64,000 nucleotides of DNA from Pseudomonas fluorescens (GTDB taxonomy: Bacteria > Pseudomonadota > Gammaproteobacteria > Pseudomonadales > Pseudomonadaceae): contig NZ_CP015225.1 in the NCBI RefSeq assembly GCF_001623525.1, positions 3,968,001 through 4,032,000 of the forward strand, written 5' to 3'. Positions 11,270 through 21,745 of this stretch are shown piece after piece. Numbering within the stretch: position 1 is the stretch's first letter; each line of letters starts with the position of its first letter. The notes under the pieces are model-generated. The model did not search any database. It had not been told where the DNA came from and worked only from the letters and a program-made list of their open reading frames with translations. The position numbers and the translations under genes were made by a program.

Positions 11270-12160
11270 ATGATGTGGCGTGAGATCGAGCCAGACCAGC
11301 GGTACGACGTGGAAGTCGATGGTCATCGTCTGGTGGCCTATGGCTTTGGCGACGGCGACGAGGTGCTGCTGTGCCTCAATGGCGGCCCGGGATTGCCTTG
11401 CGATTATCTGCGTGACAGCCATGGCTGGCTCAAGGAAAAGGGCTTGCGGGTCATCGCTTTCGACCAGTTGGGCACCGGCGCCTCGGCCAGGCCTACTGAC
11501 GAATCCCTGTGGGACATCACCCGTTATGTGGCGGAGGTAGAGACCGTCCGCCAAGCCCTCGACCTGGGCAAAGTGCACCTGCTGGGGCACTCCTGGGGTG
11601 GCTGGCTGGCGATCGAGTACGCCATTCATCACCCTCAATCGCTGAAAACCCTGATCCTGGAAAATACCGCCGGCGATATTCCTCACCTGTCCCTGGAGTT
11701 GGAGCGTCTGCGGGCTGCCCTGGGCAGTGAGACCGTCGCGATGATGCAGCGCCATGAAGCCTCGGGCACCCTGGATCATCCGCAATACCAGGCGGCCATC
11801 ACCCTGCTCAACTATCGTCATGTCTGCCGTCTGGACGAGTGGCCAGCGCCGGTGACACGTTCCCTGGGCGACTGGAACATGGGGCCCTACATGACCATGC
11901 AGGGCCCCAACGAATTTCTCTATACCGGCAATCTCAAGGACTGGAATCGCATCGAGCAGATGGCCGGCTTCGAAATGCCCGTGCTGATTACCACCGGTCA
12001 ACATGATGAACTGACGCCAGCCTGTGCAATGCGCATGAAAATGGCGCTCAAGGATGTACAACTGAATGTGTTCCCCAACAGCAGCCACATGCCGTTCTAC
12101 GAAGAGCCCCACGCCTATTTCCCAGTTCTGCTGGATTTTCTGCACCGCCACCGGAACTAG
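11270..12160 (+). CDS. Proline iminopeptidase-like alpha/beta hydrolase (pip2)
   Basis: Second member of the proline iminopeptidase family at this locus (296 aa). It shows NGGPG (37-41), the nucleophile elbow GHSWGG with Ser108, Asp246 (QHDEL) and His273 (SSHMP). It has no signal peptide, so it should be cytoplasmic and act on imported substrates. AGGAG at 11261 serves either of two adjacent ATGs (11270 or 11273). It is the first gene of an operon: the ABC permease starts 4 bp after its stop. Divergent from pipR across a lux-box-like repeat, it is the likeliest PipR target. The two hydrolases share the same fold and motifs but are clearly diverged, so they are not a recent duplication. Confidence 0.88.
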   Translation: MMWREIEPDQRYDVEVDGHRLVAYGFGDGDEVLLCLNGGPGLPCDYLRDSHGWLKEKGLRVIAFDQLGTGASARPTDESLWDITRYVAEVETVRQALDLGKVHLLGHSWGGWLAIEYAIHHPQSLKTLILENTAGDIPHLSLELERLRAALGSETVAMMQRHEASGTLDHPQYQAAITLLNYRHVCRLDEWPAPVTRSLGDWNMGPYMTMQGPNEFLYTGNLKDWNRIEQMAGFEMPVLITTGQHDELTPACAMRMKMALKDVQLNVFPNSSHMPFYEEPHAYFPVLLDFLHRHRN

Positions 12161-12163
12161 CCC

Positions 12164-13111
12164 ATGAACCTGGCGCGCTACCGTTTCATACTGTCGCGCC
12201 CGCTACAGCTATTGCCCGTGCTGTTTGGCATCAGCATGATCACCTTTGTGCTCGTGCGCTCAATCCCCGGGGACCCCGCCCGGGCCCTGCTGGGCTCGCG
12301 CAGCACGCCGGAGGCGCTGATCAGGATTCGTGCCCAGTACGGTCTCGACCAGCCGTTGTGGATGCAGTACTTCTACTTTCTCAAGAACCTGCTCAAAGGC
12401 GATCTCGGCCAATCGCTGCTCTACAAAGTCGATGCCTTGCAACTGATCAGTACCCGCATTGAGCCAACCCTGTTCCTGGTGCTCGGCAGCGTGCTGCTGG
12501 CGCTGCTGATTGCCGTGCCGCTGGCAACGGTGGCGGCACGCAACAAGGGCGGTTGGCAGGATCACCTGATTCGCCTGTTTACCACGGCAGGGCTCGGCAT
12601 GCCGGCGTTTTGGCTAGGCATCATGTTGATCCTGCTGCTCAGTGTGCAGTTGGGACTGTTCCCGGTCTCAGGCTATGGACGCACCGCTTGGGACAAACTG
12701 CATCACATGGTTTTGCCGTGCCTGACCATTGCCTTGGCACTCTCCGCCGTGCTGGTGCGCAACCTGCGCGCCAGCATGCTCATGGAGCTACAAGCCGATC
12801 ATGCCACCGCCGCACGGGCCCGGGGCTTGTCCGAGCGGGCGATATTTCGTCGGCATGTGCTGCCCAACTCCCTGGTGCCGGCGGTCAACCTGCTGGCGGT
12901 GAACATCGGCTGGTTGATCAGCGGCACGGTGGTCATCGAAAGTCTGTTTGCCATTCCCGGCATCGGCCAATTGCTGGTACGCGGCATTTTTACCCGCGAC
13001 TACATGGTGGTCCAAGGCGTGGCCATGGTGCTGGCCCTCGCCACCGTCACGGTCAACTTCCTCGCCGATGTGCTGACCGTGATGATCGACCCGCGGGTGA
13101 ACATGCGATGA
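12164..13111 (+). CDS. Peptide-type ABC transporter permease (DppB-like)
   Basis: Inner-membrane permease of a dipeptide/oligopeptide/nickel-type importer, 315 aa. It has the N-terminal membrane segment, the SIPGDPARALLG motif typical of DppB, about six membrane spans, and the EAA-like cytoplasmic loop (ARARGLSERAIFRRHVLPN) that contacts the ATPases. The start lies 3 bp after the hydrolase stop, and its stop overlaps the next start (ATGA). It pairs with the following permease to form the channel. Confidence 0.92.
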   Translation: MNLARYRFILSRPLQLLPVLFGISMITFVLVRSIPGDPARALLGSRSTPEALIRIRAQYGLDQPLWMQYFYFLKNLLKGDLGQSLLYKVDALQLISTRIEPTLFLVLGSVLLALLIAVPLATVAARNKGGWQDHLIRLFTTAGLGMPAFWLGIMLILLLSVQLGLFPVSGYGRTAWDKLHHMVLPCLTIALALSAVLVRNLRASMLMELQADHATAARARGLSERAIFRRHVLPNSLVPAVNLLAVNIGWLISGTVVIESLFAIPGIGQLLVRGIFTRDYMVVQGVAMVLALATVTVNFLADVLTVMIDPRVNMR

Positions 13112-13965
13112 GCGGCCAAGCCCTCAGTCCCACCTGGCGTCTTGCGCTGCGTTTCGGCTTGCGCAACGGTCGCCTGGCCACCGTGCTCGGCCTGGCGATT
13201 CTGTTTGGCTGGCTGTTGCTCGCCCTCTTCGCCCCCTGGGTCGCGCCCTTCGACCCGATTGCCCAGAACACCGATATCCGCCTGTTGGGGCCGAGCCTGG
13301 CCCATCCGTTCGGCACCGACAATTTCGGCCGCGACGTTCTTTCCCGAGTGATCTGGGGCGCGCGCATCGACTTGCAGATCTCCGTGATCGGGGTGGTTTT
13401 CCCGTTCTTGATCGGCACTTGCGTCGGCGCCTTGGCCGGCTATATCGGTGGCCGGTTCGACACGATCTGCATGCGCCTGATCGATATTATTCTGGCCTTC
13501 CCCTTCCTGGTGCTGATGTTGGCAATCATGGCCATCCTCGGCCCCGGCCTGGGCAGCTTTTATATTGCGATGGCCCTGGTGGGGTGGGTGTCCTATGCAC
13601 GGCTGATCCGTTCGCAGATCCTGGTGCTCAAGCAGAGCGACTTCGCCTTGGCGGCCAAAAGCCTGGGCTTCGGTCATGGACGCATTCTGTTTCGGCACCT
13701 GTTGCCCAATGCCATGTTCGGTTCGATCGTGTTTTCCATGTCCGATGCGGTGCTGGTACTGCTCAATGGGGCGGCGGTCAGCTACCTCGGCCTGGGGGTC
13801 CAGCCACCCACCGCCGAGTGGGGCACGATGGTCGCCGAAGGCCAGAGTTTTATCACCAACGCCTGGTGGATCTGCACCTTCCCGGGACTGGCGATCGTCA
13901 CCCTGGCCATGGGCTTCAGCCTGCTAGCCGACGGTGTCGCCGAGCACCTCGGAGAACGCCCATGA
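13108..13965 (+). CDS. Peptide-type ABC transporter permease (DppC-like)
   Basis: Second inner-membrane permease, 285 aa. It has the N-terminal OppC-type segment, the motif HPFGTDNFGRDVLSR that marks DppC/OppC proteins, about six spans, and an EAA-type loop (AKSLGFGHGRILFRHLLPN). I took the ATG at 13108, which overlaps the upstream stop by four bases (ATGA). The frame is open much further upstream, but that part is an antisense-like extension inside DppB. Its stop overlaps the first ATPase start in the same way, which indicates translational coupling. Confidence 0.92.
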   Translation: MSGQALSPTWRLALRFGLRNGRLATVLGLAILFGWLLLALFAPWVAPFDPIAQNTDIRLLGPSLAHPFGTDNFGRDVLSRVIWGARIDLQISVIGVVFPFLIGTCVGALAGYIGGRFDTICMRLIDIILAFPFLVLMLAIMAILGPGLGSFYIAMALVGWVSYARLIRSQILVLKQSDFALAAKSLGFGHGRILFRHLLPNAMFGSIVFSMSDAVLVLLNGAAVSYLGLGVQPPTAEWGTMVAEGQSFITNAWWICTFPGLAIVTLAMGFSLLADGVAEHLGERP

Positions 13966-14948
13966 GCACACCGGTGCTGCACGTCGAGGACCTCAGCGTG
14001 ATCGCCGGCCACGGTGAGGACGAGGTCACGCTGGTGGATCGAGTGTCATTTGACCTGGCCAAAGGCGAAATCCTCGGTCTGGTGGGTGAAAGCGGCTCAG
14101 GCAAGACGATGGCCTGCCGGGCCTTGATGCGCTTGCTGCCCTCTGCAAACCTGCGGGTCCAGGGCAAGGCCCTGCGCCTTGCCGGTGAGGATCTGCTATC
14201 GCTGGATGAAGCCGGCATGCGGGGCATACGGGGTCGGCGATTAGGGATGATTTTTCAGAATCCCGGCAGTCATCTTGACCCGTTGATGCGAATCGGCGAA
14301 CAGATCGGCGAGGGCATACGCCTGCATCAGGGAGCGTCCAAGCGTGAAGCACGGGCGAAGGCCATTGATGTGTTACGCCAGGTGGGCATTCCCGATCCGC
14401 TAACGCGGGTCGACAGTTATCCCCATGAGTTTTCCGGTGGCATGCGTCAACGCGCCATGATCGCCGTGGCATTGGGTTGCAACCCCCAGGTGCTGATCGC
14501 CGATGAGCCGACCACCGCCCTGGATGTCACGGTACAGGCACAGATCCTGCGCCTGCTCCTGGATTTGCGCGACCAGCGCGGGCTGTCCATCATCATGATC
14601 ACCCACGACCTGGGGATCGTCGCCCAGACCTGTGATTCCATCGCGGTGATGTACGCCGGTCGGCTCTGCGAACACGGCAACAAGCTTGATCTGCTGGCTC
14701 ACCCACGACATCCCTATACGGCGGCCCTGATCGACTGCCAACCGGCTACCAGCGCCGGCCATGCCATGCTCAAAACCATCGCCGGCCAGCCGCCTCTGCT
14801 GGATGCGCTGCCCAGCGGTTGCCGCTTCAACCCACGCTGCCTTCAGCAGGGCAGCCAGTGCACGCGGCTGTTGCCACAGATGCAAGTCACGGCAGAGGCA
14901 CATCGGGTCGCCTGCCATTACCCGCTGCCAGTGGGTGCCTCGTCATGA
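13962..14948 (+). CDS. Peptide-type ABC transporter ATPase (DppD-like)
   Basis: Cytoplasmic ATPase, 328 aa. It has Walker A GESGSGKT, the signature EFSGGMRQR, Walker B LIADEPTTALD and an H-loop (ITHD). The C-terminal oligopeptide-transporter extension holds Cys residues in CRFNPRC and ACHYP, which can hold an iron-sulfur cluster in DppD/OppD-type proteins. The start codon is ATGA-overlapped with the upstream permease. It works as a heterodimer with the next ATPase. Confidence 0.92.
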   Translation: MSTPVLHVEDLSVIAGHGEDEVTLVDRVSFDLAKGEILGLVGESGSGKTMACRALMRLLPSANLRVQGKALRLAGEDLLSLDEAGMRGIRGRRLGMIFQNPGSHLDPLMRIGEQIGEGIRLHQGASKREARAKAIDVLRQVGIPDPLTRVDSYPHEFSGGMRQRAMIAVALGCNPQVLIADEPTTALDVTVQAQILRLLLDLRDQRGLSIIMITHDLGIVAQTCDSIAVMYAGRLCEHGNKLDLLAHPRHPYTAALIDCQPATSAGHAMLKTIAGQPPLLDALPSGCRFNPRCLQQGSQCTRLLPQMQVTAEAHRVACHYPLPVGASS

Positions 14949-15916
14949 CCTTGTTGCACGTGAAGGATCTGCAGGTGCGCTTCGCCGCCCCTGGCAGTGG
15001 TCCGTTCGGGATCCACAGGCAATGGGTGAAAGCCGTCAACGGTGTGTCGCTGAGCCTGGCCCCCGGGGAGGTGCTTGGGCTGGTGGGGGAGTCGGGCAGT
15101 GGCAAGAGCACCCTGGGTCGGGCCATCTTGCGCCTCACTGAGGTCAGCGCCGGACAAATCCTGTTCGATGGCGTGGATATGGCTCAAGGCAAGCGGATCG
15201 ACATCGAGCGACTGCGCCACGAAACCGCGATGATTTTCCAGGACCCTTATACCGCCCTCAATCCGCGAATGAGCATCGGCGACACCCTGGCTGAAGTGCT
15301 GCGAGTGCGCTGTGCGATTCCTGCATCGCTGATTCGCCAGCGGGTCGATGAACTGCTGAACCTGGTCGGCCTGCGACCGGAGCTGGCCGACCGCAAACCG
15401 GGTTCGTTGAGTGGCGGTCAATGCCAACGTGTGGGGATCGCGCGTGCACTGGCCATCGAGCCACGGTTGATCATCGCCGATGAATGCGTGGCCGCGCTGG
15501 ACGTTTCCATCCAGGGCCAGATCATCAACCTGCTGCTGGAGCTGCGACAGCGCATGAACCTGGCGATTCTGTTCATCGCTCACGACCTGGCGATCGTTCG
15601 GCGGCTCTGTGATCGGGTCGCCGTGATGTACCTCGGCGAGATCGTCGAGCAAGGACCCACGGAGGCCGTGTTCAGCAACCCGCGGCATCCTTATACCGTC
15701 GCGCTGATCCAGTCCATTCCACACATCGACCCGACTCGACCGTTGCTGAGCGCCCCCCTGCCTGGCGAGCCACCCAGCCCCCTGAACCTTCCATCCGGCT
15801 GCGCTTTTCACCCGCGCTGCCGGTATGCACAACCCATCTGCGCGAAAACGCCGCCCCCCATCCATGACATCAATGGACATCGTTATAGCTGTGTGCTCGG
15901 AGAGCCATTGCTCTAA
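14945..15916 (+). CDS. Peptide-type ABC transporter ATPase (DppF-like)
   Basis: Second ATPase, 323 aa. It has Walker A GESGSGKS, the signature SLSGGQCQR and an H-loop (IAHD). Its Walker B segment reads LIIADECVAALDVS, where family members usually have Pro rather than Cys after the catalytic Glu. The C-terminal extension again carries the CAFHPRC and YSC cysteines. The ATG overlaps the previous stop. With the two permeases and the downstream binding protein it completes a five-part importer coupled to the pip2 hydrolase. Confidence 0.92.
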   Translation: MTLLHVKDLQVRFAAPGSGPFGIHRQWVKAVNGVSLSLAPGEVLGLVGESGSGKSTLGRAILRLTEVSAGQILFDGVDMAQGKRIDIERLRHETAMIFQDPYTALNPRMSIGDTLAEVLRVRCAIPASLIRQRVDELLNLVGLRPELADRKPGSLSGGQCQRVGIARALAIEPRLIIADECVAALDVSIQGQIINLLLELRQRMNLAILFIAHDLAIVRRLCDRVAVMYLGEIVEQGPTEAVFSNPRHPYTVALIQSIPHIDPTRPLLSAPLPGEPPSPLNLPSGCAFHPRCRYAQPICAKTPPPIHDINGHRYSCVLGEPLL

Positions 15917-15944
15917 AAAACATTCATCAATAGGGAGTTTGACC

Positions 15945-17459
15945 ATGCGATCGAAACATTTGAAGTTGCTGACCGCCGCGACGTTGACCGTTTGCACACT
16001 GGCGGCCGGTGTCGCCCAGGCAGCAGGCGTGCTGACCATCGGTTGTCGGGAAGAAAGTACGACGTTCGACCCGATCAAAAGCGCGCAGAACCGTGATAAC
16101 TGGGTGTTCTCCAATGTCTACGACGTATTGGTGCGCGTCGACAACACTGGCACCAAGCTGGTACCGGGGCTGGCCGAAAGCTGGCAGGTTTCCGACGATG
16201 GCATGACCTATACCTTCAAACTACGCTCGGCCAAGTTCTCCGACGGCTCACCGATTACCGCCAGCGATGCAGCGTTCAGTCTGTTGCGCATCCGCGACAA
16301 CAAAGGGTCGCTGTGGAGCGACTCCTACAAGATTATCGACAAGGCCCAAGCACCCGACCCACAGACACTGGTGGTGACACTCACGAGCCCTTCAGTGCCC
16401 TTCCTCGCGCAGCTGGCGTTGCCCAACGTCTCCATCCTGTCGCAAAAGGCCATGGAGAAAATGGGTGAGGAAGCCTATGCCCAGGACCCCGTTGCCTCAG
16501 GCACCTTTATCGTCAAGGAGTGGCTACGCGGTGATCGCGTGGTGCTGGAGAAGAACCCCAACTTCTGGCAGGCCGACAAGGTGAGCCTGGATGGCGTGGA
16601 ATGGATCTCCATCCCGGATGACAATACGCGGATGTTGAAGGTACAGGCCGGTGAACTGGACTCGGCGATCTTCGTGCCCTTCTCGCGCGTCGAAACCCTG
16701 AAGAAAGATCCCAACCTGGTTGTACACATGGATCCCTCCACCCGTGAGGATCATCTGCTGATCAACCATGAGCATGGACTGCTGGGCAAGCCTGAAGTAC
16801 GTCAGGCCCTGGACCTTGCGATCAACAAAAAATCCCTGGTCGATACCGTGACGTTCGGCCATGGCCAGGTGGCTTATTCCTACATTCCTAAAGGCGCGCT
16901 TTATCACAATGCCGATAATCTGCAGCGCCCGTACGACCCGGAAAAAGCCAAGAAAATGCTGGCGGATGCAGGCGCCTCAGGCCTGAAGCTCAACTATGTG
17001 GTCAATGCGGGCAATGAAGCCGACGAGCAGATCGCCGTGCTGGTCCAGCAACAGCTCGCCGCCGTTGGCGTGACAGCCACCTTGCAGAAAGTCGACCCAA
17101 CCCAGAGTTGGCAAATGCTGATCGACGGCGATTACGATCTGTCCGTGATGTACTGGACCAACGACATCCTCGACCCGGACCAGAAGACCACCTTCGTCCT
17201 GGGACATGACACCAACATGAATTACATGACCCGCTACAAGAACGACAAGGTCAAGGATCTGGTCGCGGCGGCGCGGGTAGAAGTGGACCCGACCAAGCGC
17301 AAGCAGATGTATACCGACCTTCAGGCAATCGCCAAGCAGGACGTCAACTGGATCGATCTCTACTACAGCCCGTACATCAATATTTCGCGCAAGAACATCG
17401 AGCACTTCCAACAAAACCCACTGGGGCGCTTCTCTCTTGAGGAAACAGTGAAACGCTAA
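15945..17459 (+). CDS. Periplasmic peptide-type solute-binding protein
   Basis: SBP family 5 (DppA/OppA-like) periplasmic binding protein, 504 aa, with a clear signal peptide (residues 1-26, cleavage after AQA). The family hallmark segment is LVPGLAESWQVSDDG followed by the YTFKLR strand. The start is the ATG at 15945 with TAGGGAG upstream; an earlier open frame reaches back into the ATPase and is ignored. It is last in the operon, 28 bp after the ATPase stop. It delivers the imported ligand, which by context is a plant-derived small molecule or peptide sensed with PipR. Confidence 0.9.
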   Translation: MRSKHLKLLTAATLTVCTLAAGVAQAAGVLTIGCREESTTFDPIKSAQNRDNWVFSNVYDVLVRVDNTGTKLVPGLAESWQVSDDGMTYTFKLRSAKFSDGSPITASDAAFSLLRIRDNKGSLWSDSYKIIDKAQAPDPQTLVVTLTSPSVPFLAQLALPNVSILSQKAMEKMGEEAYAQDPVASGTFIVKEWLRGDRVVLEKNPNFWQADKVSLDGVEWISIPDDNTRMLKVQAGELDSAIFVPFSRVETLKKDPNLVVHMDPSTREDHLLINHEHGLLGKPEVRQALDLAINKKSLVDTVTFGHGQVAYSYIPKGALYHNADNLQRPYDPEKAKKMLADAGASGLKLNYVVNAGNEADEQIAVLVQQQLAAVGVTATLQKVDPTQSWQMLIDGDYDLSVMYWTNDILDPDQKTTFVLGHDTNMNYMTRYKNDKVKDLVAAARVEVDPTKRKQMYTDLQAIAKQDVNWIDLYYSPYINISRKNIEHFQQNPLGRFSLEETVKR

Positions 17460-17494
17460 CGCGTAGTGGCTTTCATCCGAGCCGGATAGGACCA

Positions 17495-17530
17495 GTGGCA
17501 ACGCCTTGATCACGAATCGAGGCTTGCCAC
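17495..17530. terminator. Imperfect hairpin between convergent SBP and M41-like genes
   Basis: Arms GTGGCAA and TTGCCAC plus inner GCCT/AGGC and GAT/ATC pairing make a long, slightly bulged stem. There is no T run on either side. It overlaps the 3' end of the minus-strand gene, so a bidirectional termination role is a weak inference. Confidence 0.35.
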
Positions 17531-18127
17531 TTGATGGCCAAGCAAGATCGGCCGCTCCCCGGTCATCTCGCACAGCAGCGCTGTGACGGCGTTCCCTTCA
17601 ACCGTGCCATGCTCTTGCAGAAAGCCCGCCACGGCGCTGACCGCCGGCCAGTAACGGTGCACCAGGCAACTGCAGCGGGCGATAGCCTGGGCTTGGGCGT
17701 CGAGCAGCTTGCGCGGTGGCAGCAGGCTGATCAGTTCGCGCCCCCGGTCCAGGTCACCGCGGCCGCTGCCCCTGATCAACCGGTCGGACCGGCGGTGCCG
17801 GTAGACCGCTTCGGCCACTGGCCCGGCGAAGCAATGGAGCAGGTCACGTTCAATGGCATCGACCATCGAGGGCAGGAATTCAGCGATCCCCGGGGCGTCG
17901 AAGGCTGGGCACGCGACCAGATAATCAGCTTCCACCAACCCTTCTGCGTATTGAGGGTTGCCGCGCAGGTCAAACAGAGGTCCCGTGCAGGCTTCAGCCT
18001 TGGTACGCACGGTGATGCGTTTTATCGGTTGACCGTTCCACCAAAAGGCCAGGGCATGACCCGCTTCGTGGAAGGCCGTGCTGCGCGGGCATTTGTTCAT
18101 TATTGGGTCCGTCACGGCAGGCGCCAT
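17510..18127 (-). CDS. Stand-alone M41 (FtsH-type) metallopeptidase-like protein
   Basis: Small protein (205 aa) that resembles only the zinc-peptidase part of FtsH, with HEAGH at residues 20-24 (two His ligands and catalytic Glu) and a downstream GRGDLDR segment that may hold the third, acidic ligand. It has no AAA+ ATPase domain, signal peptide or membrane segment. It is convergent with the ABC operon and divergent from katG. The ATG at 18127 has only a distant GAGG; an ATG 9 codons later is possible. Whether it is proteolytically active without an ATPase cannot be told from sequence. Regulation and substrate are unknown. Confidence 0.65.
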   Translation of the reverse strand: MAPAVTDPIMNKCPRSTAFHEAGHALAFWWNGQPIKRITVRTKAEACTGPLFDLRGNPQYAEGLVEADYLVACPAFDAPGIAEFLPSMVDAIERDLLHCFAGPVAEAVYRHRRSDRLIRGSGRGDLDRGRELISLLPPRKLLDAQAQAIARCSCLVHRYWPAVSAVAGFLQEHGTVEGNAVTALLCEMTGERPILLGHQVASLDS

Positions 18128-18160
18128 TCATATCATCTGCCTCGCCGCCTGGCTTCGATA

Positions 18161-18197
18161 AAAGATTATCCCTATCGACCGTTAATACTGCGCCTAT
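18161..18197 (+). promoter_or_regulatory. Possible OxyR-binding site upstream of katG
   Basis: Four tetramers at the OxyR spacing of 7 nt read AAAG, CTAT, TAAT, CTAT, against the consensus ATAG-N7-CTAT-N7-ATAG-N7-CTAT (12 of 16 positions). OxyR control of peroxide-defence genes is established in pseudomonads; this particular site is an inference. Confidence 0.3.
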
Positions 18198-18220
18198 TAG
18201 CTATCTGGCAAAGGAGGACT

Positions 18221-18236
18221 AGCCTGAATTCAGGCT
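18221..18236. promoter_or_regulatory. Perfect 16-bp palindrome AGCCTGAATTCAGGCT
   Basis: Self-complementary over all 16 bases, just downstream of AAGGAGGA and about 220 bp before the katG start. It could be a dimeric-repressor operator or a structured leader element. Confidence 0.5.
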
Positions 18237-18449
18237 GGTGTAATCCGGCCCGTGAAACCTGACAAGAGATACGAAGCGTTCAGAAACGTACTGGGCTTAC
18301 CGTGGGCCACCGTGCTAGCAATTAGATATTGCAGCGAGGCCGAACATGATCAGTTGAGCGAACTGTGAGCCCTGCGCCCTGTGTATTTCGCCTGTCGCTA
18401 TTCGAAGCCTCGCCGGGCCGGATAGCTGGATGAATACGACCAAAGGTAG

Positions 18450-20720
<2,271 letters not shown>

Positions 20721-20835
20721 GCAGCGTACAAGGGCATGAGGTCTGACAAGGAGCTGGCCTCATGAACTTTTCTTCACCCCACGCCCCCGCGTGATTGGGT
20801 ACAGTCGCCTCGCTCATTCAAGAAACTAAGGTTTT

Positions 20836-20863
20836 AGCCCGCTCTCCCAGCGGGCTTTTTTTT
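20836..20863 (+). terminator. Rho-independent terminator downstream of katG
   Basis: Perfect 8-bp arms AGCCCGCT and AGCGGGCT with loop CTCCC, followed by a run of eight T. It works on the plus strand only. A second inverted repeat (CATGAGG ... CCTCATG, 20735-20764) lies just after the katG stop and has no T run. Confidence 0.9.
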
Positions 20864-20872
20864 GCCTGGCAT

Positions 20873-21721
20873 TCAAGCTGACGAATGTGCGTTGCCCGAC
20901 GCAGGCACGGCAGCCGCTTGCGTCGCTCGCGGTGGTTTCAACACGGGCTGCTCCAAAGCCGCGCGCCCATAAAACAGCAACGCCATCAGCCAACAACTCA
21001 ACCAGACAAAAATCCCCGCCCAGAACGTGTGGGACATGTAATGCCAGCCCTGCAGGACCCGCGTCGTGCCGTAGACAAACCCCAGGGCCAGCGCCCCGTG
21101 CATCAAGGCTTTCGAATGACGCCAGCGGTAACGGCGGGCAACGAAATACAGCGCCAGCATCGTGAAGCCGCCGGACGCATGACCGCCGGGCCAGCAGCGA
21201 CCGTCACCGGCAACTTTCAGCAGGTCGAAATTCTGGAACCACTCCTTGTGCTCGATCTTGCCGGCGTATTGGGTGGTTTCCACCGGGCAGTACACGCTGG
21301 TGTGGCCCTTGAGGTAATGGATCACCCCGGTGCTGAGGGAAAAGGCGAAGACCACATAGAGGAAATCGCGACGGTGCTTGTGGGCAAGACGTAGTGGTTT
21401 GCTCAGCCGGGCTTTATCCAGCAGGCGAAGCAGTCCAGGGCGCTTTGGCGGTTGGAAGATCGGCCAGAAGAGCGACAACAGCACACCGACAATGGCCGCC
21501 TCGCCGGTCCAGTTCGGAATGACCCTCGCCCATTTGTGGGTGATTTGCTCGAACAATCGCACGCGCCCCAATGGAAACACCTGGTGCAACGGATCGTAGA
21601 AAAGATCGCTGATGGCGATGTCGAGGTGGGTCATGTCGAACAGCAAGAACACCACGACAGCACAGACCAGCGGAATTCCGAGATTAAATCCATAGAAACG
21701 GGCGCGAGCAGACGTCAGCAT
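20873..21721 (-). CDS. PAP2-family membrane phosphatase
   Basis: Integral membrane phosphatase of the PAP2/type-2 phosphatidic acid phosphatase superfamily (282 aa, about five to six spans). Such proteins act on lipid phosphates or undecaprenyl pyrophosphate at the periplasmic face. Motif 1 reads KGHTSVYCP, with Cys where the classical K-x6-RP has Arg. Motif 2 is WPGGHASGG. Motif 3 is RVLQGWHYMSH, with His in place of the last Asp. These substitutions are found in a PAP2 subgroup and need not abolish activity. TAGGA precedes the ATG. It lies 24 bp after the histidine-phosphatase gene, in the same operon. Confidence 0.85.
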   Translation of the reverse strand: MLTSARARFYGFNLGIPLVCAVVVFLLFDMTHLDIAISDLFYDPLHQVFPLGRVRLFEQITHKWARVIPNWTGEAAIVGVLLSLFWPIFQPPKRPGLLRLLDKARLSKPLRLAHKHRRDFLYVVFAFSLSTGVIHYLKGHTSVYCPVETTQYAGKIEHKEWFQNFDLLKVAGDGRCWPGGHASGGFTMLALYFVARRYRWRHSKALMHGALALGFVYGTTRVLQGWHYMSHTFWAGIFVWLSCWLMALLFYGRAALEQPVLKPPRATQAAAVPASGNAHSSA

Positions 21722-21745
21722 GGGCGGTCCTAATCGTAAGAAATG

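Noticed and set aside
12553..13107. Upstream extension of the DppC-like frame inside DppB
   Set aside because: The extension reads as Pro/Arg/Ser-rich out-of-frame translation. The conventional start at 13108 overlaps the upstream stop as elsewhere in the operon.
18224..18262. Possible CTG-started 12-codon leader peptide upstream of katG
   Set aside because: A good Shine-Dalgarno is present, but CTG starts are rare and no regulatory peptide logic is visible. Kept only as a remark in the katG upstream finding.
20735..20764. CATGAGG...CCTCATG inverted repeat after katG as a terminator
   Set aside because: 16-nt loop and no T run. The strong terminator is the one at 20836-20863.
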